From positions 1-25,028 of the IMG/VR virus record IMGVR_UViG_3300009156_000268: DNA of 25,028 bases; one strand, given 5' to 3'. Within the stretch, counting starts at the first letter, position 1. Every line of letters starts with the position of its first letter. Origin of the DNA: a virus. Shown piece after piece: positions 7,257-17,100 of this stretch. Position numbers and translations under genes: made by a program. Below the pieces are notes generated by a model, which saw nothing but the letters and a program-made list of their open reading frames with translations, was not told where the DNA came from and made no database searches.

Positions 7257-7901
7257 CTAGAATCCCTGGCGCGCACGCCGACTGTAACCGTAGGGTTTAC
7301 GCCGGAACCTATTACCTTGCTGGTTCCGTATCTCAGCATTAATCAACATATTCAGACAGTCATTTGCCTCAGCATTCAGGACGCCTGCCCTCTCCGCGTT
7401 AGCTGCTCCGAATGCTGAAGCGTTTGCTGCTGTCTTTGCTGATAGATAAGGCTTTGACAGAAGAATGCTAATGTTAGAATTCTCTCCGCTGATAGATGCT
7501 AGACCTTTCCTATACCGAAGGACAACTTCTCGATTAGTCTTAGGACTATTGATCTTTAGTTGATCCTCTCGGAAGTTCCAGAAACGAATAGCATCTGACT
7601 CAAACTTCTTATCCCACTCAGACTCCGTGACTGTAACGTAGGTATCGTTTGATCCTTGCGCGCGCTCCCCCATCGCAATGGGTTGGACGAAGTCCTGTGG
7701 CAATGCAATCTCGCCATTCGCAGGCACCGGGATGACTAGTGACACCTCCTTAAGGCTGCGGACACCATTCAGAAAGAGATTCAGCTCTAGCGTCCTATAC
7801 GCACGTTGCAGATAGGGTAGAAGCTGTGGGTATCCCCAGGTCAGCTTCCCTGTGTCGTTCATCAGGGATGCTGCTTCGTCCATGACCTCAGAGGCGAGCA
7901 T
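7257..7901 (-). CDS. Head-tail adaptor, gp4-like
   Basis: A 214-aa protein opening MLASEVMDEAASLMNDTGKL, then YPQLLPYLQRAYRTLELNLF, the helical N-terminus typical of podovirus adaptor or head-completion proteins that bind under the portal. A beta segment with LVIPVPANGEIALPQDFVQP and a middle WNFREDQLKINSPKTNREV follow. The C-terminal third is Ala-rich and helical (AANASAFGAANAERAGVLNA) and ends in a very basic RRKPYGYSRRARQGF. P22 gp4 is 166 aa, so this version is longer. The start ATG follows the upstream stop as TAAGATG, with AAGGTAGG about 6 nt before it. Position two genes after the capsid gene's first follower supports a connector role. The family call is from pattern memory. Confidence 0.72.
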   Translation of the reverse strand: MLASEVMDEAASLMNDTGKLTWGYPQLLPYLQRAYRTLELNLFLNGVRSLKEVSLVIPVPANGEIALPQDFVQPIAMGERAQGSNDTYVTVTESEWDKKFESDAIRFWNFREDQLKINSPKTNREVVLRYRKGLASISGENSNISILLSKPYLSAKTAANASAFGAANAERAGVLNAEANDCLNMLINAEIRNQQGNRFRRKPYGYSRRARQGF

Positions 7902-7902
7902 C

Positions 7903-8556
7903 TTAACCTACCTTAGTGTGTCGAATTTCACCCGTAAAGTGCAGCTTATCGTAAATCTCTTTGTTAATAATACAGCCGCAGTCTCGGCAAACTGCAACTT
8001 TCTTGTTAATCAGAGTCCCACAGCCAGGGCAATCGACGTTGTTCTCTGGCTGATATTCGAAGGCCCACTCTCTCGTGAGTCTCAATCTCGCAGCTGCGAT
8101 CTTCTGAACTTCCGTGATCATTCGATGCTGATGGAACTTACTCCACTCGTCATCAGCTACCAGGATAAGGCGCTTGAACCACTCGGTCTGGATGATGTTC
8201 TCATCCTTCATGCGAGCTTGCTGCTCTTTATCGTTGAGCACCTCAAAGATGGTCCACTCTCCTGGGAGATGCCAGAGTGCAGGGCGCGCTCGGTCCTCAG
8301 CCATGTATTGGCTATCCATGAAGTCGCGCACGACCGACTCAGCTATCGTAATAGCAGGAGTCTTGATCGTCATCATTCCACGGAACTCATCTAGATAGAC
8401 GTGGAATAGTCCTTCCTTGATAACCAGAATCTCAGGCGCGCTCTCAGCTCTTGAAGCTGGAACCTGATAGATGCTTGGAATAAGAGGCTTCGTCTCATGC
8501 ACCGGAAGTGGAAAGAGGGAAACAAGAGTTGCTGCTGACCCAAAGTCCTTAGGCAT
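7903..8556 (-). CDS. Unknown phage protein with C-terminal zinc ribbon
   Basis: A 217-aa protein of unknown function. The C-terminus has two CxxC knuckles, CPGCG and CRDCG (cysteines at about 176, 179, 190 and 193, with one more Cys two residues later), separated by a short Lys-rich turn: a typical zinc ribbon. The middle is charged and helical (VADDEWSKFHQHRMITEVQK, then IAAARLRLTREW). I choose ATG 8556 because AAGGA lies 5 nt upstream; a GTG immediately before it is too close to that site. The gene overlaps its upstream neighbour by 8 nt and is followed by the adaptor after one base. Its place between capsid and adaptor suggests head completion or assembly, but no domain other than the ribbon is recognised. 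Confidence 0.75.
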   Translation of the reverse strand: MPKDFGSAATLVSLFPLPVHETKPLIPSIYQVPASRAESAPEILVIKEGLFHVYLDEFRGMMTIKTPAITIAESVVRDFMDSQYMAEDRARPALWHLPGEWTIFEVLNDKEQQARMKDENIIQTEWFKRLILVADDEWSKFHQHRMITEVQKIAAARLRLTREWAFEYQPENNVDCPGCGTLINKKVAVCRDCGCIINKEIYDKLHFTGEIRHTKVG

Positions 8557-9037
8557 CACTATCCTTTTTCATGTCTGGCACAACGATGGCTTCTCTGTTC
8601 TTGAGCATCGTTGCCATATAAGGAGACTCGTTCTCTAGAATATCGTAGGCTTCTAGAACTTCTCGATCAAACTCTTTCTTATCTTCATCGTAATGATCTT
8701 GTAGAGTCCTCTTGACCCCATTCATTATCGACTCTGTGATGAACATGCAGACCGCTATGCTAGGGTCTATCGGTTCGTCACTATTCGGCTTCTGGAACGG
8801 CCAGATGATCTCATAACCATTCCAAGTCTTGAGTTCCGGAGGCTTGCCTTGTTCTATGACATCCCTCTCCAAAATATAGCAATGACGGAAAAAAGGATAC
8901 TTTCTGAGTAGTAAAACCTCACCGCCGCGCTCACGATGCTCTAGCTGGGTGTCGGAGTAGACGACCCGAAATAGAGGTCGGCCACCCCATTTGTTCTTGA
9001 GCGCCTCGTTGATTCTATCTAGCTGTAAATGATCCAT
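8549..9037 (-). CDS. Unknown phage protein downstream of the capsid gene
   Basis: A 162-aa soluble protein starting MDHLQLDRINEALKNKWGGR and PLFRVVYSDTQLEHR, with an aromatic middle (YPFFRHCYILERDV, then TWNGYEIIWPF) and a charged helical C-terminus (HYDEDKKEFDREVLEAYDIL). I recall proteins with the wording PLFRVVxSDxQxExR near capsid genes of uncultured phages, but cannot name a family. No Shine-Dalgarno is visible before the ATG. Instead the start lies 7 nt after the base of a large hairpin that follows the capsid gene, so its translation may depend on that structure or be weak. A head-assembly or minor virion role is inferred from position only. Confidence 0.75.
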   Translation of the reverse strand: MDHLQLDRINEALKNKWGGRPLFRVVYSDTQLEHRERGGEVLLLRKYPFFRHCYILERDVIEQGKPPELKTWNGYEIIWPFQKPNSDEPIDPSIAVCMFITESIMNGVKRTLQDHYDEDKKEFDREVLEAYDILENESPYMATMLKNREAIVVPDMKKDSDA

Positions 9038-9044
9038 AAATTGC

Positions 9045-9109
9045 TGGGTGACTACAGTTGGTAGTAACTAGGCTCTAGAACCTGATACTAACACGGTCGT
9101 AGTCACCCA
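9045..9109 (-). terminator. Hairpin after the capsid gene (attenuator, processing or stabilising structure)
   Basis: The only sizeable gap inside the structural cluster (9038-9115) holds an inverted repeat. TGGGTGACTAC at 9045-9055 matches GTAGTCACCCA at 9099-9109, a perfect 11-bp stem. The 43-nt interior contains a second imperfect stem (TAGTA/TACTA and AGG/CCT). No U-run follows, so it is not a classical intrinsic terminator. Partial attenuation, RNase III-type processing or 3' protection of capsid mRNA would all fit a site between the most highly needed product and the minor genes. Confidence 0.6.
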
Positions 9110-9115
9110 ACTCCC

Positions 9116-10399
9116 CTAGTAGCCCGCGGGAACCGCGAGGTTGTCGATGTAGCTCGAAGCCGCTGGATTCGAGTTGTAGATGTTGAAGGAGGCGACCGTG
9201 TAGAAGATCTGCGAAGTGGCGACGCCTCCAGATGCACCTCTGATTTCGAAGATCTTACGATCATCGACCTCGTAGAAACCCGCCGGATGCATCTCGGCGC
9301 GCCCCCAAGTGTCCATCACGAGGAAGTCAATGCGTCGCTTGTCCCACGAGAAGTGCTTGCGAATCGGGACACCAGCGATCTTGAAGTTGTCTCCGTCCCC
9401 GAAGTAGAGATCGAGGCTCTGCTTACCGGGGGTTTTCTCGATCGTCATCATGAGCTGACCGAGTTCTTCGTATGCTTGAACCTGTGCGGGATGCATCCAG
9501 GCAGTCGGGCGGAAGCTGTGGTCCTGACCGAAGCGGTCACCCAGCTTGTTGAGGGCTACCCTGGCATACGAAAGCGCCAGCGACGTGCCATTCGCATTGA
9601 CTCGGTTCGACCGAATCTCGGGGAACAGCGCACGATCAAGTCCCAGCCAGCTCCCAGTGGAAGCATTCGACACGTGATAGGGCACACCGTAGAGCGACAC
9701 AGGAGGTGTGCTCGTCAAACCGGAGACCACCAACTTGTCACCTACGACCGGAGTCGTTGCCGCTCCGTTGACTGTGACCAACTTGTTCTGCAAGTCGAGC
9801 AGAGTGATCGGAGCCTCGCCGTTGAGCGTAGCTGACCCAGCGAAGGGCTTACGAGTAGCCAGCGTGGCGTCGTAGAGCGACACCATCTGACCATGACGCA
9901 TCAAGCGCACGCCGTAGCCGTCCGACGCGCACGTCAGCGTGTCCTTGCCGCCAGCGGTGGTGTAGCCCGAAACGACACCGAGCGTGCCGGTCCCGTCCGA
10001 GGAAACTGCCAGAGCGTCAACCGCGCGACGGAACTCCGTCATGCCAGAGGCGAGCAGCTTCTTGACCGCCTGGACGACAGCCTTCCTCTGGGAATCCGTC
10101 GACCACTCGGTCTTCTTGTGCCATTCAATCGCGTGCCGAAGATGCACGGTGTTGATGACCGCCTTTTCGTAGGTCGGTCCCTCACCGCGTCCCAGGTCTC
10201 CGCCAGCCGGGTCGAAGTGTCCGAAGCGCCCACCAGGCCTGATTTCCAGAGGGATTCTCATGTCCCGATTGGAAATCTGTTCGACCTCCCCCTTCTCGAT
10301 CTGCGAGTAGAAGGTGTCCTCCTTATCGAAGAGGACCGGAATCTTCTTCCGGACATTCTCCAACTCAGTGGCCGCTACCTGAGTTTCGTCCATTGCCAT
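9116..10399 (-). CDS. Major capsid protein
   Basis: A 427-aa protein, close in length to P22 coat (430 aa) and encoded directly after the scaffold gene, as expected for a HK97-fold major capsid. The N-terminus is charged and helical (MAMDETQVAATELENVRKKI). A loop with RPGGRFGHFDPAGGDLGRGE could be the extended E-loop. A long helix AVVQAVKKLLASGMTEFRRA may be the spine helix. A Gly/Thr-rich central insertion (about 165-260) precedes GDRFGQDHSFRPTAWMHPAQ. Base composition is visibly richer in G+C than the neighbouring tail genes, consistent with codon choice for high expression. An AGGA lies about 10 nt upstream of the start. A structured gap follows the gene. Identity is from context and general fold pattern, not from a search. 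Confidence 0.83.
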   Translation of the reverse strand: MAMDETQVAATELENVRKKIPVLFDKEDTFYSQIEKGEVEQISNRDMRIPLEIRPGGRFGHFDPAGGDLGRGEGPTYEKAVINTVHLRHAIEWHKKTEWSTDSQRKAVVQAVKKLLASGMTEFRRAVDALAVSSDGTGTLGVVSGYTTAGGKDTLTCASDGYGVRLMRHGQMVSLYDATLATRKPFAGSATLNGEAPITLLDLQNKLVTVNGAATTPVVGDKLVVSGLTSTPPVSLYGVPYHVSNASTGSWLGLDRALFPEIRSNRVNANGTSLALSYARVALNKLGDRFGQDHSFRPTAWMHPAQVQAYEELGQLMMTIEKTPGKQSLDLYFGDGDNFKIAGVPIRKHFSWDKRRIDFLVMDTWGRAEMHPAGFYEVDDRKIFEIRGASGGVATSQIFYTVASFNIYNSNPAASSYIDNLAVPAGY

Positions 10400-10414
10400 A
10401 GTAATTCGTCCTGT

Positions 10415-11677
10415 CTAAGCCCTTCTCTTAGGCGTATACTTTCCATTCAGGAAGTCGAGGTCGGAAGTCTTTCCCCAGTTCACATCCCGGGCCGACGGGA
10501 CCTTTGCGGCCTGACCTGAGGCTTGACGACCTGACTGCGGAATGTTAGTGCGCGCTTTCTGAGTCGTTGCTTGTTTACCTTGAGCTGGTTGTAGTCCTGC
10601 CTCTGCGCGAAACTTCTGTCGAACTGCCGGAATCAAGGCTTTAGCGCCTCGCAGATAGGCGTCAATAATCTCTCTGCGTGCCTCTTTCGGGAAGCCACTC
10701 GACTCAGCTCTGCGCCACAAAGCATTCATCTGTTTGAGGTGGCGCACGTCCTTACCAAGAAGGCTGTCCACCTCAGTGAAAATCTTATCTTTCAGAGTAG
10801 TTTTAAGAAACGGGGAGATGGATTTGTCATTATCAATCCCTCTAGCGATTTCCGCGAGGGTCTCTTCCCGACCGTTCGAGAAGCACTCATTACTGAAGTC
10901 CTGAGCCTTCTCCTGCCAGAACGCCTGACGCTGCTGCTGAAGCTTCTGCTCTTCAGGATTGACCGCAGGCTTCTCTTCGAGATTCGGAATCTCTGGCTTA
11001 CCGTAGAGATACTTGGCAATGTGCAGCGCAGCGTTCCGAAGGTTCACGTTCTCGGAGCCTTCTGCATCACGCATCGCACTGCGAAGCACGTCGTTGACTA
11101 CTGGTAGAGTAATCTCAGCAAAGAGTTCCATCGACTTGTTACGAATAGTCGGAAGGAAGTCCTTGGCGACGCGCTTCATCGCCTCTGGATTGCTCTTTTC
11201 AATATCATTAATCAGCTCTTTCGCAGAGCCGCTCATGATATTGGTTTCGAGCTGGTTGAAGTAGGACGCTACTTTGACTGCGTCTCTTGCATCATCCGGA
11301 CTCGTGAAAATCTCGCTATACGCGCGGTCGTTGCGAATTGCCGTAGCAAGCTGCGGAAAGTCTTTGAAGACGGTCGGATACTTGGTCTTAATATCCTTAA
11401 ACCGGAGTTGGCCTGCTGGGACCTCTGTATCCTCTGTATCCTCAGCTGGAGTCTTTGCAGCCGGCTTCTTGCCCTCTTCAGGTTCGTCTGCATCAGAGCC
11501 TTCTTCGATCGGTTCTTCAAATGAGACCTCATCTGGCTCTGTTTCTTCGGCAGTTTCTGCTTCCTCAGTAGGCTCATCTGGAGCATTCAAGATGTCCAGA
11601 TCGGACTGGCCCGACCCGGTGGGACCACCCAACGCATCTGAGTCATCATAAAAAATCTGAAACCATTTAAGGAACAT
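10415..11677 (-). CDS. Scaffolding protein
   Basis: A 420-aa highly charged protein between portal and capsid, the usual place for scaffold. Residues about 20-90 are a very acidic, low-complexity stretch (many E, D, P and T, with EETEPDEVSFEEPIEEGSDA). The remainder is helical and Lys/Glu/Gln-rich, and the C-terminus turns basic and ends YTPKRRA, as in scaffolds that bind coat through a positively charged C-terminal tip. I place the start at ATG 11677, where GAGGAG lies about 7 nt upstream and the overlap with the portal gene is only 11 nt. The frame extends 30 codons further into the portal gene without a better start. The role (co-assembly with coat, then exit or proteolysis) is known for the class and inferred here. 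Confidence 0.78.
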   Translation of the reverse strand: MFLKWFQIFYDDSDALGGPTGSGQSDLDILNAPDEPTEEAETAEETEPDEVSFEEPIEEGSDADEPEEGKKPAAKTPAEDTEDTEVPAGQLRFKDIKTKYPTVFKDFPQLATAIRNDRAYSEIFTSPDDARDAVKVASYFNQLETNIMSGSAKELINDIEKSNPEAMKRVAKDFLPTIRNKSMELFAEITLPVVNDVLRSAMRDAEGSENVNLRNAALHIAKYLYGKPEIPNLEEKPAVNPEEQKLQQQRQAFWQEKAQDFSNECFSNGREETLAEIARGIDNDKSISPFLKTTLKDKIFTEVDSLLGKDVRHLKQMNALWRRAESSGFPKEARREIIDAYLRGAKALIPAVRQKFRAEAGLQPAQGKQATTQKARTNIPQSGRQASGQAAKVPSARDVNWGKTSDLDFLNGKYTPKRRA

Positions 11678-14165
11678 TCTGAACTCCTCTAGGTGCTGGA
11701 ATTGACTCTGTATCCTTTGCCTTAGGTGGAGAGCCTTTACCACCCGAGGTTGACTCAGGCGGACCACCCGGAGGTGGCGCGCCCATCATCATCTGCTCCA
11801 TCTGCTCTTTCTGCTCCAACCCTGTGTGCATCTGAAGATGCGCTACGACGTTCATGTAGCCACCAGGATTGGTCTGCTTTTGATCCATCCCAATCTCTGA
11901 AACACACCATTCCTTGATCACTGCAATATGGACTCCGTGGTCGTCCACGTCTTCCTCAGCAGGAATCGAAGGCTGTAGGATAGGAGTCCCGTCTACGGGA
12001 TTGATTCCCATAGGCTGGGGCTGGCCCGAGAGCATCTCGTAAATCTCGTAAAGCTGCTTAGTCCTATCCGAATTACCAGGAACCGTGATTTCTGGCACGC
12101 CTACGAGATCAGCTATTACGTGTCGATTCTCAGGATGGAACATCGCCTCATTGAGAGCTTCGTTGTTCAGTTCAAGGAGGCGCATAATTACGTCGCGCTT
12201 CTGACTCCAAGCAAGAGGGAATTGCTCAGAAAGCTCTGGCTCGACCTCTCCAACCTCTCCCGTCATCTCCGCCTTGCGAATCCAGACGTTCACAAAGGTA
12301 TTCTTACCCTGTGATTTGACCAGTTTCTCGTCTGTTTTCATGTTCTTGGCGTAACCCTTGACCGCTTTGGTCTCGATGTCAGCCCAGAAGAACGAAATCA
12401 TCTTGTAGATAATCTGTAACCTTTGCAGAGCCTGAGCTCTGGACATGCTGTATTCCGCAGCGGTGTCCGAACCACCTTGCGCGTTACCGCCGTAGACCGA
12501 CGGGACTGTTCCCAACACAAACTGACCAGCAACCTGTAGGTCGTCAGCAAACTCTTTGTGCTCCCGCGATAGCATGGCAGCTTTGTTAGTATAAAATGCT
12601 GCGCCAATGTTCCCTCCAGCAGGAGCCTTAACGGGATATAAAGACCCAGGAGAGACTTCCATCTCTCGGTATTTCTGGAAATCGAGCACAGAAGAGTCAA
12701 CAAATGTCTCTGGGATTCCGTATCGTATCGTTTCAATAGTAAGCTGGAATAGTTCATTGGTCATCTCTTGAACAGGAACAATAGCGTTAGCCATCGGCTG
12801 CCCGTGGACTCGATCTAGAATAGGGTCGACCGAAACGGTCCAATACTCATCCATGTCCTCATCGTTAACTTCTGCCAGGACATCGTTAATGTAGACCGCT
12901 CGGATTCCCTTCGGGAACTGTTCCTTAAGGGCGAGCATCCTCTCGTCGTCGCTCTTTCCGAGCTTATTGAACATCCAGGGGCGCAACCAGACCTGTCGAC
13001 AGGTGCAAACATCTGCATCGTCATCGTTCTGCACGATTGACGGACTCCTTGCCCATCGATCATACCTTTCACTGTCTGCCGTAGGCACGATCTTATCCGC
13101 GATGCGAGGGAACTTTTCCTGCATTTCGGCGACTTCGTGCTCGGAGTTCAGAATCAGATAGCCTGACTGTTCAAGAGTGCGCGCCCTTGGAAAGATTTGG
13201 ACGTTAGTTGCACCATACAACTCGATGATCTGACGCATCTTAGGCACAACTTCTTCGTAGTCGAACTCCTGCGTTGGCTCAGTCTGCATGTCCTGCATGG
13301 GCTGAACCATCGACCCGCAGTTAGGACACAGTGTGCCACCTTCTATCGGAGGCTCCATCAGATTCTCTGGCGGAGGCTCGGGCGGCAGCATCGGGTCTTC
13401 TACTGGTGGCTCCTGGGGATACTCCATTTCAGCAGCCGACTGGGTCCCAAGTATTTGCTCCGCTTCGTCAATGGGAGGCAGGAGTTCCGGTGCCGCTTGG
13501 GAGACCTCACCCTCAGGGACGGGCAGCCCCTCGGGCGCGGGGGGCGGCACCGGAAGTTCGCTGTTCATCGGTTGAACAGCTAGATTCTCTCCGCAGTCTG
13601 GGCAATAGGACACTGGCGTTTCCTGAACGCCCTCTTTGAAATGCGGAATCCTATCGACGCCATACTTCGGATGTTGATCGTTATACGTATAAGCTGCGAT
13701 AATTCCCTGATTATAAAGCAGTCCAATCGCCTTCATGAAGAGGAACGGAACTTTGTTATGCTTACGGATTAGCTCGGCAATCCTGCTAAACGACTGAGCA
13801 GTGTAAATATCCGCAGATACGTCGGCGTCATTTGGAAAGAAGCGAGTCGCAGGAATAGACTGCGAAATAGCCGCGACGATAATCTCTCCGTGCGCCTTGT
13901 AGATATTGACAACCTTGTTCTCTAAGTTGGCGTCATCTTCAACCACTTCCCCATCAGGGTTCTGGGAGATGTAACGCCAGTCGTGAGCTATCTCAGAGAA
14001 AAAGATGTTCTGGAGACCTTCCCAGAAATACTCGTTCCGCTTGTAGATACGCATCAAGCGATCGCGCGCAAACTGGTCCCTATGGTCGATGTCCAGAATA
14101 ATTGAGTCAAGGCCCTGCCGTAGTTCGTCCGGCAGGATCTCGTCTTCGTCCATCGGGATAGTCAT
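11667..14165 (-). CDS. Portal protein with zinc-knuckle/proline-rich insertion
   Basis: An 832-aa portal-like protein, the ring at the capsid vertex through which DNA enters and leaves. Support: position between terminase and scaffold, an acidic helical N-terminus, and the portal-like core FVLGTVPSVYGGNAQGGSDT, AAEYSMSRAQALQRLQIIYK and WADIETKAVKGYAKN. P22 portal is about 725 aa. The excess here is explained largely by an insertion: a CPDCG knuckle (C188, C191) and a CPNCG knuckle (C280, C283) enclose about 88 residues dominated by Pro and Glu. Both knuckles are followed by similar VQPM wording, so they probably form one zinc ribbon split by a flexible loop. The C-terminus (about 790-832) is Gly/Pro/Met-rich. 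The start overlaps the upstream stop as ATGA. Portal identity is fairly sure; the role of the insertion is unknown. Confidence 0.8.
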   Translation of the reverse strand: MTIPMDEDEILPDELRQGLDSIILDIDHRDQFARDRLMRIYKRNEYFWEGLQNIFFSEIAHDWRYISQNPDGEVVEDDANLENKVVNIYKAHGEIIVAAISQSIPATRFFPNDADVSADIYTAQSFSRIAELIRKHNKVPFLFMKAIGLLYNQGIIAAYTYNDQHPKYGVDRIPHFKEGVQETPVSYCPDCGENLAVQPMNSELPVPPPAPEGLPVPEGEVSQAAPELLPPIDEAEQILGTQSAAEMEYPQEPPVEDPMLPPEPPPENLMEPPIEGGTLCPNCGSMVQPMQDMQTEPTQEFDYEEVVPKMRQIIELYGATNVQIFPRARTLEQSGYLILNSEHEVAEMQEKFPRIADKIVPTADSERYDRWARSPSIVQNDDDADVCTCRQVWLRPWMFNKLGKSDDERMLALKEQFPKGIRAVYINDVLAEVNDEDMDEYWTVSVDPILDRVHGQPMANAIVPVQEMTNELFQLTIETIRYGIPETFVDSSVLDFQKYREMEVSPGSLYPVKAPAGGNIGAAFYTNKAAMLSREHKEFADDLQVAGQFVLGTVPSVYGGNAQGGSDTAAEYSMSRAQALQRLQIIYKMISFFWADIETKAVKGYAKNMKTDEKLVKSQGKNTFVNVWIRKAEMTGEVGEVEPELSEQFPLAWSQKRDVIMRLLELNNEALNEAMFHPENRHVIADLVGVPEITVPGNSDRTKQLYEIYEMLSGQPQPMGINPVDGTPILQPSIPAEEDVDDHGVHIAVIKEWCVSEIGMDQKQTNPGGYMNVVAHLQMHTGLEQKEQMEQMMMGAPPPGGPPESTSGGKGSPPKAKDTESIPAPRGVQNVP
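13560..13580. repeat. Palindrome GCTGTTCA-N5-TGAACAGC inside the portal gene
   Basis: A perfect 8-bp inverted repeat with a 5-nt centre (TCGGT) lies in the portal coding sequence beside the first zinc knuckle. With the following TAG it matches the intergenic palindrome at 24689-24705 and its flank at 19 of 21 positions. It could be an operator-like site or chance; in the portal it is also constrained as codons. Confidence 0.4.
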
Positions 14166-17100
14166 TTCTTAGCCTTAGCCTTCAGGAGAGCCTCGACTTC
14201 TGTAAGTCGCTTGTGACCACTAAAGGTCCACCTATCACCTGTTTTAGTCATAAACTTCTGAATGTAAGGATAAGAGGAAGCGTCAGCGTGGTAAACCGCA
14301 AGCTGGAGCTTCACGAAGTCCTCAGTGCTCATTCCGACCTTTTTGGCCTTCTCGCTAAGAACGCGCGCGACGTCTGCACCACCTTTACTCGCAGCTTCAC
14401 CGCTGACCAGAGGACCTAAGAGATCGTGATTGAAGAGTTCTGTAGCGAGGTTAATCTCTCTACTCTTAAAGCCCTTCTCCTTCAGAACCCTCTGCATGAC
14501 CGGAATGCTATGAGTATGCTGAGCACTCTTTCCCGCGCCAGACGCGATTGCCTTGCCCTTACCGATATCGTGCAGAGCAATGGAGACGTCCATCAAGCTA
14601 CGAAGATCTACATCGCTACCAAAGCGCTCTGAGATCTCATCTAGCTCGTAGTCGGGCATGTGTTTCGCCCACTCCGTTTGGACTTCCTTTGTATGCTTCT
14701 CGATAGAGCCGCGCTCCGTTCCAGAGTGCATCTCATAAAGCTTTTTGAGCTCTGGGTCTTTCTTAAGTGACTCGATGATGTTCTCTGATGTTTCAACCGA
14801 CTCTTCAACCGACTCCTCAACCGACTCCTCACTTCCAGCCTTAAACTTCTCCTTATACTTGGCCCAATACTCTTTATTATAAGCCTTTTGTTCCTCTTTG
14901 GTTTTCTTCGGACCAGGACCCTTCTTAGGCGTTCCCTCTTTTAGCTTTACGCCAGCCTCTGAAGTTGAGAAGTCTTGGAAATGCCGAGCTTTCGTATTAG
15001 TCGGGTCGTGCTCGCTGTAGTCGAGATAATCCCTCTTACCCTTTGGTTGCTTATTAATCCAGTCTTTAGCCTCTTCAGCGGTATCGAACAGTGCTACTGT
15101 CTTATCGTTAGCAGTGTTATAGACTTCGTGTTTGCCAGGCTTTGTCCCGTGTTTAGCGTAATGCGCTTTGTCCTCAGGAGACTCAACTTTGATAGGCTTC
15201 TGCATCTCAGGAGATTCAAATAGCTTATCAACTACCTCCCCAACATCGAAATGACCTGACTCACCAGGATCAAGCGCGCCCTTCGGAGCCTCTGGGGTCC
15301 CATGCTCCGCTGTATGAGCATCCTTGAGCTTCTTGTATTCAGCAGGATACTCTTGCGCTAACGCATACGCGTCTGGACCATTTAGGTCGTTAGCAAAGAC
15401 ATCTGCAAAGGCTTCCTGATCGTAGGCAGACTTGTTTACAACATCAACGATCGACTCGATATAGGCTTGGTCGGTATTCGGATATGCCTTCTTCCAGTCC
15501 TGACCACTCTTGGTCTTTCCAATAGTGCCCCAGCCGTCCTTTACTGGCTCGACATCGTCGAGTTTATCAGGTGCCGGACCAAAGTCTAGATCGCCCTTCG
15601 GCGCCGCAACTGTCGTGAAGTCCTGGAAGTTCGGGTCTGTCCCAAGGTTGGGCATGTGACCACTAACACCCAGATGTTCTTTGTCTGGGTGAGCTGTCTT
15701 CCAAGCCTGTGCCGAGGCATAGTCATCGAAGACTGCTACAGGCTTACCAGTGCTTGTGCTGTAGACATCATACTTCGTGGGATGAACGTATCCGTATAGC
15801 TCGCTCTCGAACTTCTTAAAGTCTGCTGGATATTTTTGCTTATACGCCTCTTTCCCCTCAGGCGCGAGCTTAGCAAAGTTCTCAGCAAGTTCCTTATTAG
15901 TTTGAGTGCTACCGACTACAAAGTTCTGATGGAAGGTATCTGCCAGGTCGCCCGCAGCTTTCTCGATAGCTGGCGACGGAGCTGCAACTGCTCCGGGCAG
16001 AGGCGCACCAGACAATTTTGCGTGGAGATTAGGCATCTCCTTAGCAATCTTGTCTTGCTCAAATTTCGACAGCGCACCCCAGATTTGCTGAGGACTCGTA
16101 AGGGTGCCTGCCTCTATCTCAGCATGTAAGAATGGGAAATTGGTCTTAACGTATTCCTTACCCTTTGGACCGATATTACCCCAGGCGTAGCCTCCCGGTG
16201 CCGCAACTCCACCAGTCGGCGTGCCTGACTCAAGATGGCTAGCAGACGCAGGATGATACTTTTTGAAGTGTGCCTTAGCACCAGCGCTCATCGCATGGTA
16301 TGCGTCGACTTGGTCTTGATGCGTAGCATCCATGTCTAACCAGACACCACTAGAGAACTCATTAGCCTCTGCTACAGGGTCGAGCGCACCTTTTGCCTTT
16401 AGAGCCTCTTTATAAGCTGAGCTATTTAGAACAGCTTTATGAGAATCTGGGAACTGTTCTCCAAACGCCTTTTTTGCCGCAGGGCTGAGATTTACAAATT
16501 CCTTAGCTGCTTCTTCATAGCTGACAGTAGGACTCAACCAGAAATTATTATTGAAGTCTTGTGCTTCCGACTCGTGCTTTGCCAGCTTCAATGCAGGCTC
16601 AGGAGCCTCAAGGACACCTGTAGCTGGAGGAGTCTCAACCTTCAGATTCTTAGCGTAGTGCTCACTCCACTTGCTCTTATAAGCCATCTGCACATCAGGC
16701 TTGAGCGCGTGCCATGCAGCAGCTTTGGCTTGAGGACTCAATCCTGGATTGTTTATAACATCCCAATGAAAGTCCTCTGCTCTATCAGCAGCCGCATTAT
16801 TGGCCTGAACCTTGAAGTCCCAAAGCTCATCAACGTCGTTAGCAGCATCGTAAGAGCCCTGACTATGTAGATAGTCACTTGCTAGCTTGTGTAGGGTCTT
16901 CGGATCTAACTTAGCCTGCTCGCTAGGGTCCTCGGCGAGGAACTTACCAAGCGGACTATTTGGGTCTGGAGTATCACCAATCTGATCGAAAATTCCTTTA
17001 ATATCATTAACGTGTGTTATCATTTCCGATTCTTTATCAGCAATCGGAGCAGGAGCCCAAAGTCCTCCAGTAGGCTTCGGAGTAGCCGCAGCCTGGATAG

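Noticed and set aside
9287-10519. Long open frames on the plus strand opposite the capsid gene (about 9287-9835 and 9893-10519)
   Set aside because: They mirror codon bias of the strongly coding minus strand, have Arg/Ser/His-rich nonsense composition, and no promoter or ribosome site was found.
11678-11767. Upstream extension of the scaffold to 450 aa
   Set aside because: It would overlap the portal gene by 101 nt and has no ribosome site; GAGGAG marks ATG 11677.
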